Assembly: GCA_964626055.1 (NCBI GenBank)
Contig: CAZVDF010000011.1
Span: 1-64,000, forward strand
Reading direction: 5' to 3'
DNA length: 64,000 nucleotides
From: JAFGSG01 sp964626055
GTDB taxonomy: Bacteria > Spirochaetota > UBA4802 > JAFGDQ01
The notes beneath the pieces are model-generated. The model was not told the DNA's origin and did no database searches. It worked only from the letters and a program-made list of their open reading frames with translations. Shown one piece after another: positions 47,422-55,894 of this stretch; position 1 is the first letter of the stretch; each line of letters opens with the position of its first letter. Made by a program: the position numbers and the translations under genes.

Positions 47422-47553
47422 AATACCGTCAGAATTTTTTTATAAATTGTAAATATAATAAAAATAATTTTTTTCGCCTGGCCATGGGCATGATGGTATT
47501 CCGTCACCGATTTATTTCAAGTCGTAATACCTCGACGCTTGCTCCGGGGAATT

Positions 47554-48570
47554 TTATTTAAATTGTACCCGCGGATCAACTATAGCAACGCATATGTCCG
47601 ATAATATATTTCCTATCATAAACAGTAATGAAGATATAACAAGTATTCCCATTACCACGGGATAATCCCTTTCAATTACCGATTCAAGTCCAAGAAGTCC
47701 CATGCCATCGATATTGAAAATTTTCTCAACCAGATACGAGCCCATTAAAATCATGGATATGTTATTCCCGAAATTTGTTGCAAGCGGGATAAGGCTGTTT
47801 CTGAATGCGTGTTTGAAAACAGCCTTTTTAAATGGCAGACCTTTGGCAATGGCTGTCCTTACGAAATCCGAAGCAAGATGATCCATGAGAGAATTTTTCA
47901 TCATAAATGTCATAACGGCAAAACCGCCTGCCATGTATGATATTAAAGGCAAAACCGCATGATATATTAAATCCCATAATTTACCAAAGAATGTGAGGCC
48001 GGTAAAATTATCGCCGGTAAAACCTCCAAGCGGAAAAATGTCCAGCCATGATGAAAAAGTAATGAGCAGGATAATGGCAACAACGTAGTTTGGAATCGCG
48101 TATCCTATAAACACCGCAATTGAAGTAAAATTGTCTATAGCGGTTCTGTGTTTTATGGCTTTTAATATTCCGAGCGGAATGCATATGGAATAAGTGAGTA
48201 TAATTGCGAAAAAGCCGTAAAAAAGCGATACCGGCAGTTTACTTTTTATGATGTCCAGAACGGGTTCATAATAGCGGGTCGAACTTCCAAGGTCGAATTG
48301 CAGCACTTTACCAAGCCATAAAAAGTAGCTCACAATAACAGGTTTATCAAAACCATAGTATTTTTTCAGTTCATTAAGCTGATCTTCGGAAAGCGGGGAC
48401 TGACTTATCCTGCTTCCTCCGGGCATGGAAGCCGCCGCCTGTTGGGCCTGAGCCAGCATTCTTTCTATCGGGCCGCCGGGAACAAACCTGGTTATAGTGA
48501 AAACCATCAGAGATATTCCAAGAAACGTAGGAATTATAAGTAAAAATCTCCTGATAAAATATGATTTCAT
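47554..48570 (-). CDS. oppB: Oligopeptide ABC transporter permease OppB
   Basis: This 338-residue permease has an N-terminal segment (FIRRFLLIIPTFLGISLMVF), about six transmembrane segments and the EAA loop FVRTAIAKGLPFKKAVFKHAFRNS. An insertion near residues 37-60, LAQAQQAAASMPGGSRIS, lengthens the first periplasmic loop. ATG 48570 has AGGAAG eight bases upstream; TTG 48573 precedes it. It is the first gene of the opp operon. An untranslated 132-base gap separates it from oppC. Confidence 0.93.
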   Translation of the reverse strand: MKSYFIRRFLLIIPTFLGISLMVFTITRFVPGGPIERMLAQAQQAAASMPGGSRISQSPLSEDQLNELKKYYGFDKPVIVSYFLWLGKVLQFDLGSSTRYYEPVLDIIKSKLPVSLFYGFFAIILTYSICIPLGILKAIKHRTAIDNFTSIAVFIGYAIPNYVVAIILLITFSSWLDIFPLGGFTGDNFTGLTFFGKLWDLIYHAVLPLISYMAGGFAVMTFMMKNSLMDHLASDFVRTAIAKGLPFKKAVFKHAFRNSLIPLATNFGNNISMILMGSYLVEKIFNIDGMGLLGLESVIERDYPVVMGILVISSLLFMIGNILSDICVAIVDPRVQFK

Positions 48571-48931
48571 CAAACAGACTTCCTGTTAAGTTCTGAACTA
48601 AAATATCCAAGGCGTAAGTACAATTAATGCCTTAAATTATCTGAATAAATGGGACATAATGTCAAGAATTATTTACAATATACGGTTTTTATCCATATAT
48701 TATTAAAGCATCTGGACATCAAGTTTTTATATAAATATTTATTGCTAACGAGTACCTAATTATAATTATTTTTATTATGTAATTAAGACAAATTAACCTG
48801 CTGATATTTTTATAAAAATTTAAAAAATATCTAGAAAAAAAACAGTTCTTTTATTATAATGGACATTGTTTTAGCTTAAAAAAATTTATATATTAGTAAA
48901 TAAGAAAATAATTAATTAGCGTTGATTTATT
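48571..48931. other. Divergent intergenic region between oppB and HD-GYP gene
   Basis: This 361-base AT-rich region carries the promoters of the opp operon and of the HD-GYP gene at 48932. A TATAAT at 48855-48860 could be the plus-strand -10 box, but no good -35 match lies 17 bases ahead. No RNA gene is visible. Confidence 0.45.
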
Positions 48932-50155
48932 ATGCCTACTGAAAGACTAAAAATTGATCTGACATATCTTGGACCTGAAAGCATGCTTATATACCCGTTA
49001 TATTCTGATACAGGCGAAAAGATACTGGAAGCCAGAACCGCTTTATCCGTTGAAATTATTAATAATATCATCCAGAAACACGGCAAGATTGTTTACTATT
49101 CCTTTGCCGATGAGATGGGTAACATTCCCAATCACAGAATATTCACGGCTTTAAATAAATCCCGCGAAATAATGGATGAAATTATTAAAACAGACAAAAT
49201 CAGCAAAGGAAGATATAAAGAATCGGAAGAACTGATGGAAATTATTCTGAGCGACCTGGTATCTTCCGAAACCGATACCATCAAACTGCTTAAAGATCTG
49301 AATTCCTATGATGATTATACATATAATCATTCAGTAAATGTTCTTCTACTTGTTTCGGTTTTCAGTCATAAATTAAAAAAATACACAATGGAGGAACTCA
49401 AATCCCTTCTACTGGGAGCTTTTTTGCATGATATCGGCAAAATGAAACTTGATAAACAGCTTTTAAACAAAAAAGGCAAGCTGAATGTTACGGAATTCCA
49501 GAAAATTAAAAGACATCCGCAATTAGGATATGAAATAATAAAAAACGTTGCTTCTTCCGATGTAATTGTCCAGCAATGCATACTATTTCATCATGAAAAA
49601 TACAATAATAAAGGATATTACGGATTGCCATACGAAAATCTGCCGAATTATCCAAAGATAATTTCCGTATGCGACGTATTTGACGCGTTAACTTCAAGAA
49701 GGCCTTACAGGAATGCGATTTCACCGGCGAATGCGCTTAAGATATTGCTGAATTCAATAAATAATCATTTTGATTACGATCTTGTCAGCAAATTTATAAA
49801 TACCGTAGGTCCGTTTGTCAATAATACCCGGCATTTTTACGGCAGGCATGAAATATGCGAATTAAATACTCAGGAACTTGCGTTGATTATCGGACTCGGA
49901 GAGAAAGATATCCTTAAGCCCGAGATCATTGTTTTCTGCAAATACCAGAAAACCCGAAGCAAAATAAATGTAAAGTTTTACGACAGGCCTTTCAAGATAA
50001 AACTCGAAAATGACAAAAATAGAATAATGACGAACATATTAAATAACGAATACCAGGTATACTCGATCAAAAACAGACTACTTGAAAGAAGCCTTTTAAA
50101 GATGGAAGCGGGTGAATTTATTCCATCGAATGCTGAAGGACAGAGTATTCACTGA
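48932..50155 (+). CDS. HD-GYP cyclic di-GMP phosphodiesterase-like protein
   Basis: This 407-residue paralogue of the protein at 24327 has the same two-part layout. HNHSVNV is YNHSVNVLLL (His133), and the HD motif is intact as FLHDIGK (His166, Asp167). It also has RHPQLGYE (His195) and LFHHEKYNNKGYYGLP, with GYY in place of GYP. CDVFDALTSRRPYR follows. It probably degrades cyclic di-GMP. The N-terminal 100 residues match the paralogue and may be a sensor or dimerisation domain. The ATG has no clear ribosome binding site, as in the paralogue. Confidence 0.88.
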   Translation: MPTERLKIDLTYLGPESMLIYPLYSDTGEKILEARTALSVEIINNIIQKHGKIVYYSFADEMGNIPNHRIFTALNKSREIMDEIIKTDKISKGRYKESEELMEIILSDLVSSETDTIKLLKDLNSYDDYTYNHSVNVLLLVSVFSHKLKKYTMEELKSLLLGAFLHDIGKMKLDKQLLNKKGKLNVTEFQKIKRHPQLGYEIIKNVASSDVIVQQCILFHHEKYNNKGYYGLPYENLPNYPKIISVCDVFDALTSRRPYRNAISPANALKILLNSINNHFDYDLVSKFINTVGPFVNNTRHFYGRHEICELNTQELALIIGLGEKDILKPEIIVFCKYQKTRSKINVKFYDRPFKIKLENDKNRIMTNILNNEYQVYSIKNRLLERSLLKMEAGEFIPSNAEGQSIH

Positions 50156-50216
50156 TTTACAGATAAAAACGCTAAGTTTAAATATAAAAAACAGAACATT
50201 CTGGCATATCCATTTT

Positions 50217-51182
50217 TTATTTATCTTCATTTTCCCAATCTGACTGCGGTCGATCGGACAATACCCACTTTTTAGCTTCCCAATTTAAACGGGGTACCTG
50301 GAAATAGTTAAAGAAAGACTGCATTGAAGATGAAATATATCCTGCCGGCAGAATATCACCAAATGCTATTGAGAAATTAAATGACAGGCCAATATAATAA
50401 GCTCTTGTCCGCCTGTCAAATCCCTGCGCCGGTCTGTAACCCCTGACATAATATCCTGCGTCTATATTAACATAACGCAGCGGCGTAAGAGAGAGATAGG
50501 GTATACCGCCGACTTTAGTCGTAAGCATAAATTTTGATCCGCTGTAATCGGTGAATATGTCATGATGGTCCTTTATATCAAACTTATTCCTCATGGCTTT
50601 ACTGGGATAATATTCCCATCTTAATGTAAATATTCCGTCGAGGAAGGGAGAATAATCAAGAAGCACCGCAATAAGTATACCGGCCTGATTTGCCAGCCAG
50701 TCATACGGATCGAATCCGTAATCCGGGCCGAATCCGTCCCCGATCTCCCCGGCTGTCGTAATGATATCCGTAAGCAAAGCGCCCTCAAGGTTCGCCATGT
50801 TCGGAGAGGAACCGCTAGCCCTGAAAAGAAATGTGGTAAGACGTTTCATAAGATAGTTGCCGTATAAATGGCCGTATTTATCAACTCCGCCGTTGATCGC
50901 ATGCGCTCCAGTCGGATTCTCCGCTTTTAAATGGAAATCTGAGGAGTTCCATCCCCATGTGCCGATCCCGTAACCGATCATAAAAAGTGGTCCGAATGCA
51001 TAAAGGCCATATCTTACATACTTGGAAGTATCGGCATTGAATTCAAATGAATCATATACGTTTAAAGGGAGTCTTATGTTATCGCCAGCTTTTTCCACAT
51101 CAACAACAACGGTATTTTCCTGTGACATTACATGCGAAGAAAAAATTATTAGTACTATTAAAGTCGATACTATTATTTTCAA
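50217..51182 (-). CDS. DUF2279/YfiM-like exported protein
   Basis: This 321-residue protein starts at TTG 51182 after AGAGGC. A signal peptide (LIVLIIFSSHVMSQEN) is followed by GGVDKYGHLYGNYLMKRL (about 115-132), then EIGDGFGPDYGFDPYDWLANQAG (about 165-187). These D-K-x-x-H and D-G-F...G-F-D...D-x-x-A-N patterns resemble DUF2279 periplasmic proteins. The C-terminal half ends in aromatic strands (YYVRGYRPAQGFDRR, YIGLSFNFSIAF), suggesting a small barrel. Function is unknown. Confidence 0.6.
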   Translation of the reverse strand: MKIIVSTLIVLIIFSSHVMSQENTVVVDVEKAGDNIRLPLNVYDSFEFNADTSKYVRYGLYAFGPLFMIGYGIGTWGWNSSDFHLKAENPTGAHAINGGVDKYGHLYGNYLMKRLTTFLFRASGSSPNMANLEGALLTDIITTAGEIGDGFGPDYGFDPYDWLANQAGILIAVLLDYSPFLDGIFTLRWEYYPSKAMRNKFDIKDHHDIFTDYSGSKFMLTTKVGGIPYLSLTPLRYVNIDAGYYVRGYRPAQGFDRRTRAYYIGLSFNFSIAFGDILPAGYISSSMQSFFNYFQVPRLNWEAKKWVLSDRPQSDWENEDK

Positions 51183-51378
51183 GATAGCCTCTATTTGAAA
51201 AGCACTTATTATGAGTTAAATGCCGCTTCCTCAAGCTGAAATATTTTTTCGTGAAAAGAGATAATTAATGATAGTAAATGTCAATTGGTTTTTAGCGATG
51301 TTGTTTATGGATTTTATATTAAAATGTGCTGGAAAAATTTATTTCAGGACATGCTTCAGGCTATAAATTAAAAATCGA

Positions 51379-52044
51379 CTACTTAAATTTGATCTTATTT
51401 TTCCTATGTTCTTTTTCAATCAGCTCAAGAAACTTTTTTCTTGATATATATTCGCCGCCAAAGCTTGAAGTCAAAGGGGTAAGCATTTGCAGATCCAGCC
51501 ATTCAAGACCGATATTTTTCAGATATTCCACAAGTTTAAGCAGGCATAGTTTTGAACAGTTCGGCTTTTTATAAAACATACTTTCTCCGCTGAAAACATT
51601 ACCCACAAATACACCGTAAATACCGCCTACCAGTTTATTATTTTCCCAGGCTTCCACGCTATGGGCATACCCCGCGTTATGTAACTCGGTATAAGCCCTT
51701 ACCATCTCAGGTAAAATCCATGTACCGTTCTGGCCCGGCCGTTTCTGCAATTTGCAGGAATTAATAACTTCTTCAAAAGCCGTATCGACACGGTAATCTC
51801 CCTTCCATGCGTTTTTAAACCTGTTCAGCCTTTTTGAAACATGTAATTTCGAAAAATTCAATACCCCTCTCATCGGCGGGGAAAACCATAGTATGGGCAA
51901 GTCCTCCTGAGGCCATGGAAAAATTCCATGATAGTACGCATCGATAAGCGTGTCTACTTCAAGGTTTACTCCAATGCACAGTAATCCGTCTTCATCCGCC
52001 ATTTCCGGATTCGGGAAGATAGATTGTTTGATGTGATCGGTCAT
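51379..52044 (-). CDS. aat: Leucyl/phenylalanyl-tRNA-protein transferase
   Basis: This 221-residue cytosolic enzyme adds leucine or phenylalanine from aminoacyl-tRNA to proteins with N-terminal Arg or Lys, marking them for ClpAP degradation. Signatures are AYYHGIFPWPQ, LPILWFSPPMRGVL, NAGYAHSVEAWENNKLVGGI, YGVFVGNVFSGESMFY and EWLDLQMLTP. Length is usual for the family. It is flanked by intergenic DNA on both sides, so it is probably a single-gene unit. Confidence 0.94.
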   Translation of the reverse strand: MTDHIKQSIFPNPEMADEDGLLCIGVNLEVDTLIDAYYHGIFPWPQEDLPILWFSPPMRGVLNFSKLHVSKRLNRFKNAWKGDYRVDTAFEEVINSCKLQKRPGQNGTWILPEMVRAYTELHNAGYAHSVEAWENNKLVGGIYGVFVGNVFSGESMFYKKPNCSKLCLLKLVEYLKNIGLEWLDLQMLTPLTSSFGGEYISRKKFLELIEKEHRKNKIKFK

Positions 52045-52275
52045 TTATATGTTACTTTAATGTTTTGAGAGAATATTATTTACTCATCTTGACTGACTTT
52101 TTTATAAACATCTGTGATAGAATTAAGAAATAGTGTAATAAAAGTCAGTTAACTTGAGTTAATAAAAAATTAAATTTTCGGTTTTTTTAAAGGATGTCAA
52201 ATTTTATACGCATTAATTAAAAAAGACAAGATAAATTAAGAGCATGAAACCGAAACAATAAAAGAAGTGATCATA
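52045..52275. other. Intergenic stretch without a recognised feature
   Basis: This 231-base, AT-rich interval lies between aat and metF, which are both on the minus strand. It should hold the aat promoter and the end of the metF transcript. No convincing terminator hairpin with a U tract was found. Confidence 0.4.
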
Positions 52276-53202
52276 TTAAACAATCGGTCTCGGAAGCAGT
52301 CCCGTACGTTCCATTATTTCCGGTATCCTGTGTTCCCATTCGATTGCCATTATATGAATACCGCTTATTCCTTCAATTTCCCTTAACTCTTCAACCGATT
52401 CGCATAAAATCGATATTCCTTCATCTGCCGCTTTCTCTTTTGGAACGCTGCTAATCCTTTTAATTATGCAATCCGGAATTGTTATTCCAGGAATGTTATC
52501 GGATAAATATTTTGCCATTACCGGCGATTTGAGCGGAATAAGTCCCGCAAGAATGCTGCATCTTTTGTCCAGGCCCATATCTCTAACGATTTGCATCCAT
52601 TCATTGAATCTTTTAATGTCGAATATGCCCTGTGTCTGAATAAAATCGGCACCAGCGTCCAATTTCTTTTTTAAATGCAAAGCGCGAAACTCGAGAGGCG
52701 GCGCGAACGGATTTAAAGCTGCGCCTATGAACATTGGTACCTCACCCTTAAGGCTATCCGCATCTCCGAGAATTTTCTTTTCATCTCTTAGCCGTTTCAC
52801 CAGACCCAGCATCTGTATGGAATCGATGTCATATACTTTTTTACTGTTTTTCTGGTTCCCGAAACTCTGATGATCCCCGGATATGCAAAGCATGTTCTTA
52901 ACGCCGAGCGCCGATGCTCCGAGAACGTCGCTCTGGATCGCTATCCGGTTGCGGTCGCGGCATGTCATCTGCATAACCGGCTCAACGCCCATTTGGACAA
53001 GTAAACTCCCCGCAGCAATGCTTGACATACGCACTACCGCATTCTGGCAGTCCGTTATGTTTATTGCGTCAGCGTTCCCTTTAAGAAATTCCGCCTTTTT
53101 TTTGATGATCGAAATATCCGTTCCTTTGGGAGGACCCAATTCGACCGTTACTGCAAAATGGCCGCCTGCCAGCACTTTTTCCAGGTTGCTCCCTGATTTC
53201 AT
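52276..53202 (-). CDS. metF: Methylenetetrahydrofolate reductase MetF
   Basis: This 308-residue TIM-barrel enzyme interconverts methylene- and methyl-tetrahydrofolate with FAD. Signatures are FAVTVELGPPKGTD with the catalytic Glu, DAINITDCQNA, MQMTCRDRNRIAIQSDVL, NMLCISGDH and ADFIQTQGIFD. AAGGAGG precedes the ATG. It is the last gene of an operon with MetV and three redox proteins. In acetogens MetF of this kind works with MetV and receives electrons from iron-sulfur partners rather than NADH directly. Direction of the reaction in this organism is not known. Confidence 0.93.
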   Translation of the reverse strand: MKSGSNLEKVLAGGHFAVTVELGPPKGTDISIIKKKAEFLKGNADAINITDCQNAVVRMSSIAAGSLLVQMGVEPVMQMTCRDRNRIAIQSDVLGASALGVKNMLCISGDHQSFGNQKNSKKVYDIDSIQMLGLVKRLRDEKKILGDADSLKGEVPMFIGAALNPFAPPLEFRALHLKKKLDAGADFIQTQGIFDIKRFNEWMQIVRDMGLDKRCSILAGLIPLKSPVMAKYLSDNIPGITIPDCIIKRISSVPKEKAADEGISILCESVEELREIEGISGIHIMAIEWEHRIPEIMERTGLLPRPIV

Positions 53203-53244
53203 ATTTGCAGTTCCTCCTTATAAACTGTCACATTTCTTGTTATT

Positions 53245-53322
53245 GCGTCCCATCAAACAATAAATTCTTAGAGTGCCGTTGATTGCCTTTTGCTTTATAT
53301 GGGTTTTGGGACGCACTCTAAG
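53245..53322. repeat. Interlocked inverted repeats between metV and metF
   Basis: Two pairs of arms are interleaved: GCGTCCCA (53245-53252) with TGGGACGC (53307-53314), and CTTAGAGTGC (53267-53276) with GCACTCTAAG (53313-53322). Both pairs are perfect and their right arms overlap by two bases. The order A-B-A'-B' allows a pseudoknot or two mutually exclusive hairpins. It may be an RNA switch or processing site within the operon, or the remains of a small mobile element. Confidence 0.6.
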
Positions 53323-53328
53323 CTACAT

Positions 53329-54003
53329 TCATTTTTTATATCTTTTCTCATATCCCGATTGGATTAATATCCCCGGACCTTTGTCTATCCATTCCATAGG
53401 CGGATGTATATTAAGAATATTTTCAAGACGATTCTGAGCTTTCAAACGTTCATATATTTTTTTCCAGGCGCAGGGCACATCAGCGCTTACTTCGCAGCTG
53501 CCTTCCGATCGTGTTCCCCCGCACGGTCCGTTTAACAGGCTTTTAGCGCAGCAGGTTACCGGGCAGATCCCGCCGGTTAGTCCCAGCATGCAGTTGCCGC
53601 AGCTTCTGCAGCGTTCCTCATACAATGCAATATCGCGGTCCAGTCCGATAAACATCGTATTCAGCGCAGGAAAAACAGGTTTTATCTCGTACTTCTCTGC
53701 AAGGAACTGAGCGCCGATCCCGCAGGCTGTCGAAATTAAACAATCGGATTCTTTTACCATATCTGAAATATCAGAAAGATATTCTTCATTGCATTGCCTT
53801 TCCGTAACAACAACGGACAGCCTTGCATTTCCGCCGTTTTGGGAAAATAATTCACCAAGCTCTTTGCTTAAAATAATTGTTTCAGGCTGTCCGCCGGCGA
53901 GACAGATCGAAGCGCAGCCGCCGCATCCAACGCAAAGTATGCGGGAGTAGCCTTTAACCATGCCGAATATCTCTTCAAGCGGTTTTCTCTTTGCTTTTAT
54001 CAT
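53329..54003 (-). CDS. metV: MetV-like zinc/iron-sulfur partner of MetF
   Basis: This 224-residue protein has many cysteines: VGCGGCASIC near residue 25, then ERCRSCGNCMLGLTGGICPV and CCAKSLLNGPCGG near 130-160. This matches the MTHFR C-terminal (MetV) family, whose members bind metal or Fe-S clusters and pass electrons to MetF. The middle part has a nucleotide-binding-like helix pattern. It starts 12 bases after the cytochrome gene and is followed by metF after 126 bases, so it is probably translated from the same message. Confidence 0.88.
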   Translation of the reverse strand: MIKAKRKPLEEIFGMVKGYSRILCVGCGGCASICLAGGQPETIILSKELGELFSQNGGNARLSVVVTERQCNEEYLSDISDMVKESDCLISTACGIGAQFLAEKYEIKPVFPALNTMFIGLDRDIALYEERCRSCGNCMLGLTGGICPVTCCAKSLLNGPCGGTRSEGSCEVSADVPCAWKKIYERLKAQNRLENILNIHPPMEWIDKGPGILIQSGYEKRYKK

Positions 54004-54015
54004 AAATCCCCTGAT

Positions 54016-54414
54016 TTACTTTTTAATAATATGGCATTCACCGCACATGCGCGGCCCTTTTGCTCTGCCTTTGATTTTTAAGTTATGACATCCGATGCAT
54101 TGATGATGATAAGCCTTTATTAACTCGGACTTTCCTTTATGACAATAACCGCACATTATTGATTTATTTTTTTCTGTCAGTTCATCAATCATCACCACAT
54201 TTTTCCCGTTTTTAAAACGATGATGACATTCTGTGCATGATACTCCTTCAATACACATATGATTCATGTGAGGAAATTTTACGGAAGTTCTTTCTTTGCT
54301 TTTAAAAACTTCACTATTATCAATTATTATAAATTCCGACTGCGCCAGCAGAAAAGATGACAGGGCGATAATTAATATGAATAGAAATATCGTCAGTATT
54401 CGATATCTGCTCAT
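54016..54414 (-). CDS. Exported tetrahaem cytochrome c, class III/TmcA-like
   Basis: This 132-residue protein has an N-terminal signal segment (YRILTIFLFILIIALSSF) and four haem-binding CxxCH motifs: CTECH, CGYCH, CIGCH and CGECH. Extra histidines (FPHMNHMC, KAYHH) can serve as the second axial ligands. Size and four haems fit class III cytochromes such as TmcA in the periplasm. The ATG overlaps the stop of the Fe-S gene as ATGA, so the two are translationally coupled. It would pass electrons from or to the membrane subunit encoded two genes upstream. Confidence 0.88.
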   Translation of the reverse strand: MSRYRILTIFLFILIIALSSFLLAQSEFIIIDNSEVFKSKERTSVKFPHMNHMCIEGVSCTECHHRFKNGKNVVMIDELTEKNKSIMCGYCHKGKSELIKAYHHQCIGCHNLKIKGRAKGPRMCGECHIIKK

Positions 54415-54806
54415 TCGTTTGCCTCTTCGCTATCATATATGCGGTAAATGCCTTTTTCCCTGCAAATGTCGCGCGCCATTGCTATCAGTGAAGGAATACT
54501 GATTCCGACAGGACAGTAACATCTTGTGCACATTACGCACTTTTCCCACACAAGCACTGCAATATCCCTGTATTGCCTCACCGAAAGCACGCCTTTTGAT
54601 TTAAAAATCTTACCTATTGAATTGATCGCTTTGTACGAAGGTGTAAATGTGGGATCACTTTTATGAGACCTGAACAAGAAACAGCTATCGGAGCAAATAG
54701 AACAGTGAACGCATACTTTCAGAGAAAGCTTGATCATATCGCGTTTTTTATTTATAATCTGTTTTGTCCGATCATTGTCGGATTGTATATATTTTGTGTT
54801 TATCAT
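54411..54806 (-). CDS. Two-cluster ferredoxin-like protein, HdrC/TmcB-like
   Basis: The 131-residue cytoplasmic protein has two cysteine clusters: CVHCSICSDSC near residue 32, and CVMCTRCYCPVG near 89. The second is one spacing shorter than the usual CxxCxxCxxxCP. The spacing between the clusters is that of HdrC and the N-terminal part of TmcB, which bind two 4Fe-4S clusters. The large HdrD-like domain of typical TmcB is absent, so this is a minimal form. It lies between the cytochrome and membrane genes, and would relay electrons between the membrane and MetV. Confidence 0.8.
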   Translation of the reverse strand: MINTKYIQSDNDRTKQIINKKRDMIKLSLKVCVHCSICSDSCFLFRSHKSDPTFTPSYKAINSIGKIFKSKGVLSVRQYRDIAVLVWEKCVMCTRCYCPVGISIPSLIAMARDICREKGIYRIYDSEEANE

Positions 54807-54816
54807 TTGTATTTCA

Positions 54817-55524
54817 TTACCATGATCGATTCGCGTATTTTAAATTATATTCACCTGTTACAAAAAAACGGGAAAAAATAAAGAATAACATATGGCCGAG
54901 CTTCGTAAACGGTACGGCCATGATCGCGATTTCTCCGGCAATTATATGAATATAGAGAGCCAGTTTATAATTAAAAAACTGATGATAAGCGGCAAATGCC
55001 GAAATAAAAGGAAGCATAACCATAAGTAATACTGAATAATCTACCGCGGTAGTCAGCAGCCTGACCCCGGGATTAACAATCCTGCGAATTAAAAAGAAAA
55101 TGCAAATGAGTATCACAATAATTGTAAATTTATCTGCCAGTATGTCGGGAAGAGAGAACAGGCTTATTCCTGTATTTTGATCAATAATAACATTATGAGC
55201 GCTTAAAAAAAGCGGCGTAATAAACAGCAATATATGAAAAAAAATGCTGACTGTTCCCATTATTGGATAAGGCCCTAAAATAGTTCTCTGTCTTTTTAAC
55301 TTAAGATACATCAATATCTTCTGAATGGGCTTTTTCCCCTTAAACAATATTGATCTGTCGTCAAGAGCAGGAAAGGGCAGGGCATACATCGGACGGTTTA
55401 TACATCGGGTTATTTGCACAAATTGAATGATCCGGTAAATGCATCCACAGGTGAAAACAAAAATTGTAAATATAAGAGCAGGTCCGCAAAGAAAAGAGTA
55501 AAGATCAAATGGTAATATAAACAT
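54817..55524 (-). CDS. TmcC/NarI-like membrane cytochrome b subunit
   Basis: The 235-residue membrane protein has about five transmembrane segments. Histidines placed for haem b are FFHILLF near 95, FLSAHN near 107, AAYHQFFNY near 178, YIHIIAGE near 191 and KLGHMLFF near 206. Motifs SLPDILADKFT, NPGVRLLTTAVDYSVLL and PFTKLGHMLFFIFSRFF match TmcC, the NarI-like subunit of the Tmc complex. It would move electrons across the inner membrane between the periplasmic cytochrome and the cytoplasmic Fe-S protein. It is the first gene of the operon with MetV and MetF. Confidence 0.85.
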   Translation of the reverse strand: MFILPFDLYSFLCGPALIFTIFVFTCGCIYRIIQFVQITRCINRPMYALPFPALDDRSILFKGKKPIQKILMYLKLKRQRTILGPYPIMGTVSIFFHILLFITPLFLSAHNVIIDQNTGISLFSLPDILADKFTIIVILICIFFLIRRIVNPGVRLLTTAVDYSVLLMVMLPFISAFAAYHQFFNYKLALYIHIIAGEIAIMAVPFTKLGHMLFFIFSRFFVTGEYNLKYANRSW

Positions 55525-55579
55525 AATTAATCGTCATTTAAAAATTTTTATTTAGGAATAAAATTTCCCGCGGTAAGCT

Positions 55580-55598
55580 CCGGTTACTGACGTACCGG
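55580..55598. promoter_or_regulatory. Hairpin in the upstream region of the redox-metVF operon
   Basis: CCGGTTAC and GTACCGG form a 7-bp stem with one bulged base and a short TGAC loop. It lies about 60-75 bases upstream of the first gene (start 55524) in a locally GC-rich 110-base stretch with other short complementary words. It could be a leader RNA or an operator. No known SAM, cobalamin or tetrahydrofolate riboswitch consensus was recognised. Confidence 0.4.
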
Positions 55599-55674
55599 CC
55601 GTAGCATCTGGCAGTGTCCATCAAAATTTTTACCTGTGAGATTAAAGGCCCGGCCTGGATCCTTATTTTATAAC

Positions 55675-55894
55675 AAACTATTAGAAGCCATCTCAAAATT
55701 ATTTATTCATATATGTGATTATCGATAAATTGGGATACATTAGAAAATTTTCTGGGGAATCAGACCTTCCTGGTCAGTTTTTCATGTTTTCGAGGGCTTT
55801 TGCATCAGGTCTGAAAGGCGTCCTCAACAATTTTCTAATGTATCCCAATTTATCAACAAATATAATATAATTTTAAGATGGCTTCTAATAGTTT
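55675..55894 (-). repeat. Palindromic intergenic element, copy 3 (complete, inverted)
   Basis: This 220-base element has perfect 19-bp outer inverted repeats, AAACTATTAGAAGCCATCT (55675-55693) and its complement at 55876-55894. Nested inside is a perfect 26-bp stem formed by 55724-55749 and 55829-55854. On the minus strand the core reads GAGGACGCCTTTCAGACCTG and GAAGGTCTGATTCC as in copies 1 and 2. The inner stem contains GGGATACATTAG where copies 1 and 2 have GAATACATTAC and AAATACATTAC, with matching changes in the other arm. It has no coding capacity. Confidence 0.8.
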
